From: Polaromonas sp.
Lineage (GTDB): Bacteria > Pseudomonadota > Gammaproteobacteria > Burkholderiales > Burkholderiaceae_C
Assembly (NCBI RefSeq): GCF_016185115.1
Contig: NZ_JACPOF010000021.1
Location: 392,752 to 456,751 of the forward strand
DNA length: 64,000 nucleotides
Reading direction: 5' to 3'
A model generated the notes under the pieces. It was given only the letters and a program-made list of their open reading frames with translations, searched no databases and had not been told where the DNA came from. Both the position numbers and the translations under genes were made by a program. Shown one piece after another: positions 8,412 to 16,780 of this stretch. Each line of letters begins with the position of its first letter. Position 1 is the first letter of the stretch.

Positions 8412-9266
8412 TTATTTCCCGCCCGTCTGCTTTTTAAACTCCTCGCAGTAGTCCTTCTCGGGCAGCGCAGGCGTCAACCAGAGCGCATCAAACACCTCTG
8501 CTTTTTCAGCGTCGGTCACCGGGCCTGCGTGCAGCCGCAAGGTTTTGCTTTTGATATCGGCTTTCAGGTGTTGCGCCACCCCCAGGTTTTTATCGGCGTG
8601 GCCGCTGCCTGACAGCAACACCACCACCTTGCCCGGCAACAACGCCTGTCCCAGGGTGTTGGCCATGCTGATGTCCTTGGCAATCTGAATGCGTGTCATC
8701 GGCGTGATCTGGCTTTCCGGCAGCAGGTTGCAGTGGCCCAGCCGTATCGCCTGCTGTTGTGCTTTCAGCGCCGGGCCGGGCAACTGGCCGTCGAGCTTGC
8801 TGTCAGCCATGCTGGGCTGCATCCGGTCGCGCGGCAGGTTGGCGCCCAGCACCGGCACACCGGCACGCACCGCCGTCATCACCGCAGGGCCGTAGGCTTC
8901 CCAGGGCCAGGCCCTGTCGTTCCATCTCAATGCGTTTTTGGCTTCCTGCTCATTGGAGCTGGGGTGCAGGGTCGCGGTGCTGCGGCCGGCATCTGCCATC
9001 TCCAGCGCCACAGCGGCCAGTACACCACGCTGGGCGAGCAGGGCAATCACCTGCTGCTCGATTTGCTGGTGCTCTGGGGCGTCGTGCTGTTCGCCAATCA
9101 GCAGGACATCGGTGGGCAGCAACGGGTCAATGCGGGCAGCGGTGGCTGTGGCGATGGTTGCGTCCAGTGGGCGTATGAGGGGCGCTTCGGGTTTGCTGGC
9201 GCAGGCCCCTACAAGTACGAGGATGGCAAGCGGTGACCAGTGACTGATCGAAAAATAAGGATGCAT
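8412..9266 (-). CDS. ChaN family lipoprotein
   Basis: A 284-residue predicted outer-membrane or periplasmic lipoprotein. The N-terminal hydrophobic stretch ends in a lipobox-like LVGAC (Cys near residue 22). The ChaN fold markers follow: LIGEQHDAPEHQQIE (the haem/iron-binding His region), ALEMADAGRS, and a C-terminal VVLLSGSGHADKNLGV. ChaN proteins bind haem and have been tied to iron uptake. It is transcribed alone, away from DUF3567, with a family-B repeat immediately upstream. Confidence 0.85.
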   Translation of the reverse strand: MHPYFSISHWSPLAILVLVGACASKPEAPLIRPLDATIATATAARIDPLLPTDVLLIGEQHDAPEHQQIEQQVIALLAQRGVLAAVALEMADAGRSTATLHPSSNEQEAKNALRWNDRAWPWEAYGPAVMTAVRAGVPVLGANLPRDRMQPSMADSKLDGQLPGPALKAQQQAIRLGHCNLLPESQITPMTRIQIAKDISMANTLGQALLPGKVVVLLSGSGHADKNLGVAQHLKADIKSKTLRLHAGPVTDAEKAEVFDALWLTPALPEKDYCEEFKKQTGGK

Positions 9267-9339
9267 GGCGGAATACTAAGCCTTGCGGAGGCTGCCCTGT
9301 CTGCGCTGGCGCAACATGTGGCGTCGGCCTGAATCGTCA

Positions 9340-9499
9340 AAAAGTTAATATGGAACTTAACATTTTGGTCTCTGGAGCAGGTTCGAGCGTCCAAACCAGG
9401 CTGCAGAACGCAAAAAAGGCCAAAACATGGCCTTTTTTACCCCTCAAATCGGCTGCAGCCCTTTAAATACGTACGTGAGCAGCTACTGAATTAATAGCG
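9340..9499 (-). repeat. Dispersed repeat family B, copy 1 (inverted)
   Basis: Read on the minus strand, this copy has the conserved core from GCTAT (9495-9499) through GTAGCTGCTCACG and GGCTGCAGCCGATTTGA (to about 9443), then a terminator-like hairpin, then a TTAAC-rich tail (9340-9368: AAAAGTTAATAT and CTTAACATTTT). The same core-spacer-tail order recurs at 31222, 41340 and 55659. The tail ends 74 bp before the chaN start, so it could carry its promoter or operator. Confidence 0.75.
9412..9438. terminator. Bidirectional rho-independent terminator
   Basis: AAAAAAGGCC (9412-9421) pairs perfectly with GGCCTTTTTT (9429-9438) around a 7-base loop, so each strand has a T-run after the stem. It would end transcription of the DUF3567 gene coming from the right on the minus strand. 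It lies inside the family-B repeat copy. Confidence 0.75.
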
Positions 9500-9517
9500 T
9501 TGACCTGCTCCAGGCGC

Positions 9518-9799
9518 TCAGTGCAGCGAAATTGGCGTGTTCGCCAGGCCGCTATAGCCTTCCAGCGTGTCTTCGATCTCCTGCTGGGTAGGGGTGTTTT
9601 GTTGCCAGGCGCTCAGGCGCTGCTGGAACATCTCTGCCCATGATCCATCAAGGTAAACCTCTTTGCCAGAGCGCTTGTCCACGATCTCGAAGCCGTGGCG
9701 TTCAAGTTCGGGCACTTGGGGTGCGGGGGCCGACTCCTCAGGCGCGTTGGCGTGAATCTGCACCACCACAAAGGATTCGGAGTCATAAAGCATTTGCAT
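9518..9799 (-). CDS. DUF3567 family protein
   Basis: A 93-residue protein beginning MQMLYDSESFVVVQI and carrying GFEIVDKRSGKEVYLDGSWAE, the signature of the small DUF3567 family conserved in Burkholderiales. There is no signal peptide or membrane segment. A GGAAG ribosome-binding site precedes the ATG. Function unknown; the conserved part looks like a compact beta-rich domain with a C-terminal helix (QEIEDTLEGYSGL). It is followed by the terminator at 9412-9438. Confidence 0.85.
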   Translation of the reverse strand: MQMLYDSESFVVVQIHANAPEESAPAPQVPELERHGFEIVDKRSGKEVYLDGSWAEMFQQRLSAWQQNTPTQQEIEDTLEGYSGLANTPISLH

Positions 9800-9931
9800 G
9801 GTGGGCTTCCTTTTGTTGAGGTCTTGCTAGTGAGATAGCAACGATGGTGCCAAGTTCAAGGGCGGCCATGTAAATCAAGGTATCTGGAGTCAGGTGATGC
9901 ACAGTATGCAGCCAAAATGCACACCTTTGGC

Positions 9932-11017
9932 CTATAGCGGCCTGATGATCTCCGACAGGTTCTGGTCTATGAAGTCGCCATTTTGCTGCGTGATTCGATT
10001 GCGCACCGGCAGGTACCCCAGTGAAGGCGCATACCAGATCTCGACTTTCTGGTCGTATTCGCGGCGTGGTTTGCGGGTCAGCTTGACCGTGGCGAACTCC
10101 CCTGCCGGCAACTGCAGCTTTTCTTCAGTTTCGACCACAAAAGTCCAGGTGTCCGCATCGCGCGGGCCTACGGTGTAGATCGTGACCTCGCTGCCCTGGG
10201 GGAAATCACCGGGTCTGGCGGCCAGCATGCCGGCCAGCTGCATGAACACGCTGACCCTGTCCTGCGCGCCCTCAACCCAGGGCGCGTCCGGCGTGTTGGC
10301 GCTGAAGGTGATCTTTCTTTTTCCGGCGTCGAAATGCGCGGCCTGCTCGCTCCTGAAGCGGTCGGCAAACCGCGTGGGTGCCAGACCGGCCTCCGTCACG
10401 CTGCCCACGCTCGTCATGGTGCGTGAGCCGAGGAACATGGCGCTGACCTTCATGTAGGTGTCGTATTCACCGACATTTGCCTTCCAGCCCAGTTCGGCGC
10501 TGGCGTAGTAATTCATCCCTTTGGAGCCACCGGTCATCTTGTACTGCAGCACAACCGAGGACGGCAGCTTGATGGCCGTGACCAGTGTGGTGGCCGGGCC
10601 TGCGGGAGGCGTCGCGGTACTGGCCGCGACTGTTGGTGATGCGGCGGGCATCGCGACTGGCGGGGCGGTGGGGGTCGCCAGGGCGGTTTGCGAACTTTCG
10701 GGTTCGCTGACCTGCACGTCAGGGGGGGGCGCGGGCGCCTCGGCAACCACAGCCGGACGCTCAACTGGCGGTGGTCGTGGGCGCGGTGGTGGTTTGGGTT
10801 TGACGACAGCAACTGGTGCCGGCAGCGGCGCAACGGGCACTGGCGGGCGTTCTGGCTCAATCATGCGGGTCTCAAATGCAGCCGTGGCGACGCCCGGGTC
10901 CAGCTTCATGCCGAAACTGCCGGGTGCAGCCTTCAGCGCCAGCAGGTGCACGGCCAGAACCAGGAGCGCCAGCAGCGCGAGTTGCCGCCAGGAAGGCATG
11001 CCCTTGCTGCGCATCAT
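9932..11017 (-). CDS. DUF3108 domain protein, membrane-anchored
   Basis: A protein of about 361 residues. The start is placed at ATG 11017, which overlaps the IclR stop (ATGA); a longer frame to 11092 lies inside the IclR gene. An N-terminal membrane segment (LALLALLVLAVHLLAL) is followed by a long Pro/Ala-rich periplasmic linker (about residues 45-150) like that of TonB or energy-coupling proteins. The C-terminal DUF3108 beta-rich domain follows (YKMTGGSKGMNYYASAELGWK to VEIWYAPSLGYLPVRNRI). The fold is predicted periplasmic. The role is unknown; similar proteins are linked to envelope metabolism only by context. Confidence 0.8.
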   Translation of the reverse strand: MMRSKGMPSWRQLALLALLVLAVHLLALKAAPGSFGMKLDPGVATAAFETRMIEPERPPVPVAPLPAPVAVVKPKPPPRPRPPPVERPAVVAEAPAPPPDVQVSEPESSQTALATPTAPPVAMPAASPTVAASTATPPAGPATTLVTAIKLPSSVVLQYKMTGGSKGMNYYASAELGWKANVGEYDTYMKVSAMFLGSRTMTSVGSVTEAGLAPTRFADRFRSEQAAHFDAGKRKITFSANTPDAPWVEGAQDRVSVFMQLAGMLAARPGDFPQGSEVTIYTVGPRDADTWTFVVETEEKLQLPAGEFATVKLTRKPRREYDQKVEIWYAPSLGYLPVRNRITQQNGDFIDQNLSEIIRPL

Positions 11018-11856
11018 GCGGCGACGAACCCAAGGTCTGCAGAAAGCTGCGTTGCCGCCGCTTTCAAAGGCTTCGCCACCTGGCCGTCCCATGCCGAATC
11101 AAAATTCGCCAGCGAGCCCAGCGCTACCATGCCCAGCACCATGTGGCCGTCGGCATCAAACACCGGCGCGCAAAAACCGGCGACGCCAGGCATCAGCGTG
11201 TTGATGACGCGGCTGATGCCGCGCTCGCGGATCTCTTCAAGTGTTTTTGTCACTTCGGCCATGCTTGAGGGCACGTCGGTGCGTCCGGATTTCTGGGTGC
11301 GAGCGAGTTCATCTTTCAGCAACAGGGTGAGCCGCTCGCCGGCTGTTTTGCGGCCCAGGCCCACAAAGGCCAGAAAACACAAACCTGTGGCCGAAGACAA
11401 CAGCGGCATGACATCGCCGAGTCGAAGATTCACGGTGATGGCCTGTGGCGATTCTTCCCAGTGCACCATGGTCGGCCCCTGGTTACCCCAGACGGCCAGC
11501 GCCAGCGTCTGGCCTATGTCTTCCATCAGGGGGCCTATACGCTGGCGTGCCAGCTTCACGCTGTCAATGCGCGCCAGGGAGGCGAGCCCTAACTTCAGTG
11601 CCGCCGGACCAAGGTCGTAACGGGTTGTTCCGACATCCTGAACCACCAGAGACAGGCGCTGGAAGCTCACCAGATAGCGGTGCGCTTTGGCTGCATTCAT
11701 GCCGGCGGCTGCAGCCAGGTCGCGCAGCATCAAGGGTCCGCCCGATGCGGCCAGAACCTGCAGCAGGCTGAAGCCAACCTCGACCGACTGTATGCCGGCG
11801 CGCTGCGGCCCATCGCTCTCAAGGTCTGTATCTTCTGGTTGCGCCCGCTTGTTCAT
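11014..11856 (-). CDS. IclR family transcriptional regulator
   Basis: A 280-residue regulator. The N-terminal winged helix (IQSVEVGFSLLQVLAAS to LRDLAAAAGMNAAKAHRYLVSF, residues ~20-85) is followed by the IclR effector domain with WGNQGPTMVHWEES and CAPVFDADGHMVLGMVALG. It is divergent from the FAA hydrolase gene at 11992, so control of that gene (and of itself) through the AT-rich 135-bp gap is likely. The next gene on the same strand starts inside its stop codon. Confidence 0.9.
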   Translation of the reverse strand: MNKRAQPEDTDLESDGPQRAGIQSVEVGFSLLQVLAASGGPLMLRDLAAAAGMNAAKAHRYLVSFQRLSLVVQDVGTTRYDLGPAALKLGLASLARIDSVKLARQRIGPLMEDIGQTLALAVWGNQGPTMVHWEESPQAITVNLRLGDVMPLLSSATGLCFLAFVGLGRKTAGERLTLLLKDELARTQKSGRTDVPSSMAEVTKTLEEIRERGISRVINTLMPGVAGFCAPVFDADGHMVLGMVALGSLANFDSAWDGQVAKPLKAAATQLSADLGFVAA

Positions 11857-11991
11857 GCTCTTGAATTAGAATTGAGAATTACATTTAGGTAAATTAATTT
11901 CACTTATCGTAACTCTGACGAGGGGTTGCGGCATGCATATTGATAGACTGACTCCCAAAATCACGCTGACATCCAGCCAGACAGGACTTTG
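11857..11991. promoter_or_regulatory. Divergent control region, IclR / FAA hydrolase
   Basis: This 135-bp gap separates two divergent starts and is strikingly AT-rich at 11862-11912, with the near-direct repeat AATTAGAATTGAGAATTAC and the inverted pair TAAATTAATTT. Both promoters and the IclR operator are expected here. No single -35/-10 pair stands out enough to assign. Confidence 0.5.
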
Positions 11992-12978
11992 ATGAAACTC
12001 GCTACCTATAAAGACGGATCACGTGACGGCCAGCTGATTGTGGTCTCGCGTGACCTCTCGACCGCCCATTATGCGACGGGCATCGCCGGCAAATTGCAGC
12101 AGGTTCTGGACGACTGGAACTTTATGTCTCCACAACTGGAAGACCTTTACCAGGCCCTCAACAACGGCAAGGCACGGCACGCATTCCCGTTTGACCCGGC
12201 GCAGTGCATGGCGCCGCTGCCGCGTGCGTACCAGTGGGCCGACGGCTCGGCCTTCATCAACCACGTGGAACTGGTGCGCAAGGCGCGCAACTCCGAGGTG
12301 CCCGCATCTTTCTACACCGACCCCCTGATGTACCAGGGCGGCAGCGACGACTTTATGGGCCCCTGCGATGACGTCGTGGTGGCCAGTGAGGACTACGGCA
12401 TCGACTTTGAAGCCGAGGTTGCAGTGATCACCGCCGACGTGCCCATGCGCGCCACGCCCGAACAGGCGCTCGAAGGCATACGCCTGGTCATGCTGGCCAA
12501 CGATGTCTCCCTGCGCAACCTGATTCCCGACGAGCTTGCAAAAGGCTTCGGTTTTTTCCAGAGCAAGCCCGCAACGGCTTTCAGCCCTGTCGCCGTCACG
12601 CTCGACGAATTGGGTGACACCTGGAAAGACGGCCGCCTGCACCTCACCCTGCAAAGCACCTGGAACGGTCGCAAGGTCGGCATGTGCGAAGCCGGCCCCG
12701 AGATGACCTTCAGCTTCGGCCAGCTGATTGCCCACATCTGCAAGACACGGAATGTGCGTGCCGGCAGCGTGATTGGCTCGGGCACCGTGAGCAACAAGGA
12801 CTGGAGCCATGGCTACAGCTGCATCGCCGAAAAGCGCGCGATTGAAACCATTGAGGACGGCAAGCCAAAAACAGAATTCATGAAGTTCGGCGACACCATA
12901 CGCATCGAAGCCAGGGGCAGGGACGGGCAGTCGGTGTTTGGGGCGATTGACCAGAAGGTGGTGAACCGTTACGGTTGA
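11992..12978 (+). CDS. Fumarylacetoacetate hydrolase family protein
   Basis: A 328-residue enzyme of the FAH superfamily, which cleaves carbon-carbon bonds of fumarylpyruvate, acylpyruvates or fumarylacetoacetate. Seen are the metal-binding E-x-E motif in GIDFEAEVAVIT, the ANDVSLRNL segment, and GSVIGSGTVSNKDW of the C-terminal barrel. The start is taken at ATG 11992 rather than TTG 11989. The length and the PRAYQWADGSAFINHVELVRKAR segment fit the fumarylacetoacetase-like branch. It stands alone, divergent from an IclR regulator, suggesting induction by an aromatic acid or its degradation product. Confidence 0.88.
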   Translation: MKLATYKDGSRDGQLIVVSRDLSTAHYATGIAGKLQQVLDDWNFMSPQLEDLYQALNNGKARHAFPFDPAQCMAPLPRAYQWADGSAFINHVELVRKARNSEVPASFYTDPLMYQGGSDDFMGPCDDVVVASEDYGIDFEAEVAVITADVPMRATPEQALEGIRLVMLANDVSLRNLIPDELAKGFGFFQSKPATAFSPVAVTLDELGDTWKDGRLHLTLQSTWNGRKVGMCEAGPEMTFSFGQLIAHICKTRNVRAGSVIGSGTVSNKDWSHGYSCIAEKRAIETIEDGKPKTEFMKFGDTIRIEARGRDGQSVFGAIDQKVVNRYG

Positions 12979-13063
12979 GCCTGCAGTGCGCTCTTTACGC
13001 CAGCGCGGCTGTTAACCAATAATGCCCTATTGCAGGCGAACGGTCGCCCGCCCCGGAGACGCG

Positions 13064-13948
13064 ATGAAAAACGACAGGCCATCGATTCGGTATTTTGCGG
13101 CGATGCTGGTTCTGACCACCCTGCTGGCGCCTGCTGCGTGGGCGCAAAACACCCTGGAAAGGGTGAAGAGCCGCAGCATGCTGGTGGTCGGTTACCTGGA
13201 CAACGCATCTCCGTTCTCGTTTGCGAACGGCGGGAAAGCACTGGGCTACAGCATTGACCTGTGTGCGCCCATCATTGAACGCATCGCCGTCGCTTCAGGT
13301 GCGAAAGACCTGCGTGTGGTGTATCAGTCGGTAGAGCTCGGGCGTGCTGTCAACCTGCTGAGAAACGGTGCGATTGACCTGATGTGCGCCAACCTGAGCG
13401 ATACCCCTGAAAGGCGCAAGCTGGTCGCCTTTTCACCGCCTGTCTATTTCGCGGCGGTTCGCGTGCTGGTGCGCAGCAGCGACAAGCTGGGCTCGGTGCA
13501 GCAACTGGCGGGTAAAAACCTGGTGCAACTCGGGGGCAGCACTGCCAGACGTGCGCTGGATGCCTACGCCGCAGCCAACGGCCTGAAATGGCAGGTTGCC
13601 AACATGCTGGAACATGACGCCGCCATGAGCCAGTTGCAGCTCGGCCAGGCCGATGGTTATGCCCGCGACGACATAGTGCTCAGCAACGCCCTGCGGGCTC
13701 TGAAAGACCCGGCGCAATTTACGCTGTTGCCCGAGCGCCTGTCGTCCGAACCCATTGCCATCGCCTACCGGAAGGCGGACCCGGCAATGCAAAAGCTGGT
13801 CGATCTGTCGATTGTGGAGGCCATGCGCGGGGGCCAGTTCGCCGAGGTTTACGAGAAATGGTTCACCCGGCCGATACCACCGGAAAACAGGGCCCTTGAT
13901 CTGCCCATGTCGCGCGAACTGCGGAGTTTGCTGGCCGCAGCCAGATAA
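13064..13948 (+). CDS. Amino-acid-type ABC transporter substrate-binding protein
   Basis: About 294 residues, type 2 periplasmic binding fold (SBP family 3). The start is placed at ATG 13064, preceded by GGAGACGCG, followed by a signal peptide with hydrophobic core (FAAMLVLTTLLAPAAWAQ). Family segments are LVVGYLDNASPFSF, GYSIDLCAPIIERIA and GAIDLMCANLSDTPERRK. It resembles glutamate/aspartate receptors. No permease or ATPase genes adjoin it, so it either serves a distant transporter or has a sensory role. Confidence 0.85.
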   Translation: MKNDRPSIRYFAAMLVLTTLLAPAAWAQNTLERVKSRSMLVVGYLDNASPFSFANGGKALGYSIDLCAPIIERIAVASGAKDLRVVYQSVELGRAVNLLRNGAIDLMCANLSDTPERRKLVAFSPPVYFAAVRVLVRSSDKLGSVQQLAGKNLVQLGGSTARRALDAYAAANGLKWQVANMLEHDAAMSQLQLGQADGYARDDIVLSNALRALKDPAQFTLLPERLSSEPIAIAYRKADPAMQKLVDLSIVEAMRGGQFAEVYEKWFTRPIPPENRALDLPMSRELRSLLAAAR

Positions 13949-13978
13949 CTTTCGGCCGGCATCCCGACGCTGCCATGG

Positions 13979-14005
13979 GCTTGAACCTTTGGTGATGGTT
14001 CAAGC
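13979..14005. other. Hairpin between convergent genes
   Basis: GCTTGAACC (13979-13987) pairs perfectly with GGTTCAAGC (13997-14005) around a 9-base loop, spanning the stop codon of the minus-strand VOC gene and lying 31 bp after the binding-protein stop. There is no T-run, so termination is only a possibility. Confidence 0.4.
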
Positions 14006-14413
14006 GGCGTAAAGGGTGTCGAGGTTTTTGAAACCCTTGATCTCCAGCGGGTTGCCGAAAGGGTCGCAGAAGAACATGGTCCACTGCTCGCCGGGTTGGC
14101 CTTCAAAACGCACCTGCGGCTCAAGGACGAATTCTGTTCTCGCAGCCTTCAGGCGTTCGGCCATGGCCTGCCAGTCGGGCAGGGCCAGCACCAACCCGAA
14201 GTGCGGCATGGGCACCAGCTTGTCGCCCACGTGGCCGGTACGCTCGGTCCTGAAGGGTTCCCCCAGGTGCAGCGAGATCTGGTGGCTGAAAAAATCAAAG
14301 TCCACCCAGGTTTCGGTGGAGCGGCCTTCGGTACACCCCAACACGCCGCCGTAAAAGCGGCGGGCGATATCGAGGTCACGCACATTGAAGGCAAAGTGGA
14401 ACAGGCTTTTCAT
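14000..14413 (-). CDS. Small VOC (glyoxalase-like) protein
   Basis: A 137-residue single-module vicinal-oxygen-chelate protein. The start is placed at ATG 14413 (MKSLFHFAFNVRDLDIARRFY); the reading frame continues upstream but without family sequence. Metal-ligand candidates are His6 (LFHFAF), His near QISLHLGE, and Glu near GNPLEIKGF. Family members include lyases, dioxygenases and resistance proteins. It is convergent with the binding-protein gene; a palindrome lies just upstream. Confidence 0.8.
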   Translation of the reverse strand: MKSLFHFAFNVRDLDIARRFYGGVLGCTEGRSTETWVDFDFFSHQISLHLGEPFRTERTGHVGDKLVPMPHFGLVLALPDWQAMAERLKAARTEFVLEPQVRFEGQPGEQWTMFFCDPFGNPLEIKGFKNLDTLYAA

Positions 14414-14436
14414 GTTTGCCAGCTTATCAGGGCATC

Positions 14437-14452
14437 GCTTGCACGTGCAAGC
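14437..14452. promoter_or_regulatory. Perfect 16-bp palindrome, candidate operator
   Basis: GCTTGCACGTGCAAGC is a perfect inverted repeat 23 bp upstream of the VOC gene start and within the divergent gap shared with the enolase-superfamily gene. Its form suits a dimeric regulator site. No regulator gene adjoins it. Confidence 0.4.
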
Positions 14453-14555
14453 CGGGCCTGGTGGCAGGCAGTGCAAAATCAACCCAATTAAAAAAAGAGA
14501 CACTGATGGAAGGTTGACAGGGAGTCACGTGAGTTGTTGAAGAACCTGGCAGACC

Positions 14556-15731
14556 ATGCGCATCACCGATATACGAGAGCTTTCCGTGCAGTTGCAGGGC
14601 AATGTGGCCAATGCCCTGGTGAATTTTTCAGAGCACACCATTTCGCTGGTGGCTGTTTTTACCGATGCCGTCCGCCACGGCAAACCCGTCATCGGGCTGG
14701 CCTTTGATTCGATAGGCCGCTATGCGCAGGGCGGCATCCTGCGTGAGCGCATCATCCCGCGTGTGATGGCTGCCGCCAGGTCTGACCCCGCAGGGTTGCT
14801 TGATGCCACTGGCCTCGCATTTGATGTGCCGAAGCTGCTGCAGGTGATGCTGAAAAACGAAAAGCCCGGCGGCCATGGCGACCGGGCGGCCGCCATAGGC
14901 GCGCTTGAGCTTGCCTTCTGGGACATCAACGCCAAACTGGCGGATGAGCCGGCATGGCAAACCGTGGCGCGCCATTTCTGCACTGACGCCAAAACTGATG
15001 GCGTGCATGTCTATGCAGCCGGCGGTTACTACTACCCCGACGACAGCACGCAGCGCCTGCGCGATGAATTCCGCGCCTACCAGGACATGGGTTTTGATGC
15101 CTTCAAGATGAAGATAGGCGGCGCATCGCTTGCAGAAGACATGGCGCGCATTGAAGCTGCGCTGGATGTCGCCGGGCAGGGCAGGCGGCTGGCCGTTGAT
15201 GCCAATGGCCGCTTCGACCTAAAAACGGCGCTGGCCTATGCAAAAGCCATGGAGCCGCTGGACTTGCGCTGGTATGAAGAGATCGGTGACCCGCTTGATT
15301 ACGACCTGAATCGCCGTGTGGTTGAAGCCTACAGCGGCACCGTGGCCACAGGCGAGAACCTGTTTTCGGTGCCCGATGTTAACAACCTGCTGCTGTTCGG
15401 CGGCATGCGGCCGGGGCGCGATGTGTTCCAGATGGACCCAGGCCTGAGCTACGGGCTGATTGAATACGGACGCATGCTCTCGCTGATGGAGTCACGTGGT
15501 TTCAGCCGCACAGACGCGCACCCGCACGGCGGCCACCTGATCAACCTGCACATCGCGGTCGGGCTGGGGCTGGGCGGTTGCGAGGCCTACCCGGGTGTGT
15601 TCCAGCCGTTTGGCGGCTACCCGGCGGGCTGTGCGGTGGGTGGCGGGCTGGTCCGGCCCACCGCTGCGCCCGGCTTTGGGCTTGAAGAAAAACCGGAGCT
15701 GGCGCCCTTCATACGCCAGCTCACGGCCTGA
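14556..15731 (+). CDS. Mandelate racemase/muconate lactonizing enzyme family protein
   Basis: A 391-residue enolase-superfamily enzyme. Visible active-site residues are the KxK pair Lys184/Lys186 (FKMKIGG), metal ligands Asp215 (VDANGRFD), Glu241 (WYEEIGD) and Glu267 (TGENLF), and a His-rich DAHPHGGHLINLH segment near the C-terminus. These enzymes abstract the alpha-proton of carboxylates, giving racemisation, cycloisomerisation or sugar-acid dehydration. It is 26 bp upstream of a ketopantoate-reductase-like gene, probably an operon. Substrate not assignable by eye. Confidence 0.88.
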   Translation: MRITDIRELSVQLQGNVANALVNFSEHTISLVAVFTDAVRHGKPVIGLAFDSIGRYAQGGILRERIIPRVMAAARSDPAGLLDATGLAFDVPKLLQVMLKNEKPGGHGDRAAAIGALELAFWDINAKLADEPAWQTVARHFCTDAKTDGVHVYAAGGYYYPDDSTQRLRDEFRAYQDMGFDAFKMKIGGASLAEDMARIEAALDVAGQGRRLAVDANGRFDLKTALAYAKAMEPLDLRWYEEIGDPLDYDLNRRVVEAYSGTVATGENLFSVPDVNNLLLFGGMRPGRDVFQMDPGLSYGLIEYGRMLSLMESRGFSRTDAHPHGGHLINLHIAVGLGLGGCEAYPGVFQPFGGYPAGCAVGGGLVRPTAAPGFGLEEKPELAPFIRQLTA

Positions 15732-15757
15732 TTAAAAAGATACGAACGGAGACAGTC

Positions 15758-16678
15758 ATGAAAGTGGCAATTGTTGGGTGCGGCGCAATGGGTTCTGTCT
15801 ACGCCGGCCTGATGGCCGATGCAGGCAATGAGGTGCTGGTGGTCGACGGCTGGCAGGCACATGTCGATGCGATCAATGACAAGGGCCTGCGCATCGAAGG
15901 CGCCAGTGGCGACCGCACGGTGAAGCTGCGCGCCTTCAGCCCTGCCCAGGCGCCGGCGCGGGCGGTGGACCTCATCATCGTGGCGGCCAAGGCCGTACAG
16001 GTGGCCGATGCCGCCCGGACTGCCGCTGCCCTGATGGGTGCAGACACCCTGGTGCTCACCATACAGAACGGCCTGGGCAGCGCAGACATCGTTGCCGAGG
16101 CAGTGGGCAAGGACAGGCTGGCAGTGGGCATTGCTGCCGCGTTTGGCGCGTCCATGCGCGGCCCCGGCCACGCGCATCACAACAACATGAATGCCGTGAA
16201 GGTGGGGGCTTATGCGGGTCTGCCTGCGGCGCGTGTCGAGGAGGTTGCTGCGCTCTGGCGTGCGGCAGGCTTCAATGCCGAGGCCACGGACAACGTGGCC
16301 GCCATGCAATGGGAAAAGCTGATCTGCAACGTTGCTTTCAGCGCGCCCTGTGCGCTCACCGGCCTCACGGTGGGTGAGGCGATGGACGACCCGGACATAG
16401 GCCCACTGGGCATGGCTGCGTCGCTTGAGGCCTGGCACGTCGCGCGCGCCCGCAACATTGCCATCCATGTGAGTGACCCCGAGGCCTTTGTGAGGGCCTT
16501 CGGTGAGCGGGTGCGCCATGCCCGCCCCTCCGTATTGCTTGACCACGATGCGCGCAGGCGCAGCGAAATTGATGTCATCAACGGCGCCGTGCCACGTGAG
16601 GCCGCCAAATGCGCCATGGCGGCACCGGTGAACGCCTCGCTGACGGCGCTGGTGCGCCAGAAAGAGCGTGATTTCTGA
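15758..16678 (+). CDS. 2-dehydropantoate 2-reductase (ApbA/PanE) family protein
   Basis: A 306-residue NADPH-dependent 2-oxo acid reductase. The N-terminal Rossmann motif GCGAMGSVYAG is at residues 7-17, the dinucleotide domain contains LTIQNGLGSAD, and the C-terminal helical domain has the catalytic Lys region MQWEKLICNVAFSAP and the ARRRSEIDVINGAV segment with a substrate-binding Glu. A GGAGACAG ribosome-binding site precedes it. Because it follows an enolase-superfamily enzyme rather than pantothenate genes, it may reduce another 2-oxo acid; true PanE activity is not excluded. Confidence 0.85.
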   Translation: MKVAIVGCGAMGSVYAGLMADAGNEVLVVDGWQAHVDAINDKGLRIEGASGDRTVKLRAFSPAQAPARAVDLIIVAAKAVQVADAARTAAALMGADTLVLTIQNGLGSADIVAEAVGKDRLAVGIAAAFGASMRGPGHAHHNNMNAVKVGAYAGLPAARVEEVAALWRAAGFNAEATDNVAAMQWEKLICNVAFSAPCALTGLTVGEAMDDPDIGPLGMAASLEAWHVARARNIAIHVSDPEAFVRAFGERVRHARPSVLLDHDARRRSEIDVINGAVPREAAKCAMAAPVNASLTALVRQKERDF

Positions 16679-16780
16679 TGCGCCGGCAAAAATGGGTTGA
16701 CGGGTTGCACAGGCGCTGCACAATGAAGGCGCAGTACAAAAAGACAACTTCAACAGCGCACACCACGCCAGGAGACAAGC

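Noticed and set aside
8257..8451. A 64-codon frame across the SDR end and hairpins
   Set aside because: It is largely the SDR gene in another frame and repeat DNA.
9340..9499. CRISPR array or insertion sequence
   Set aside because: The repeat copies are widely spaced with no regular spacers, no cas genes, no transposase and no target-site duplications.
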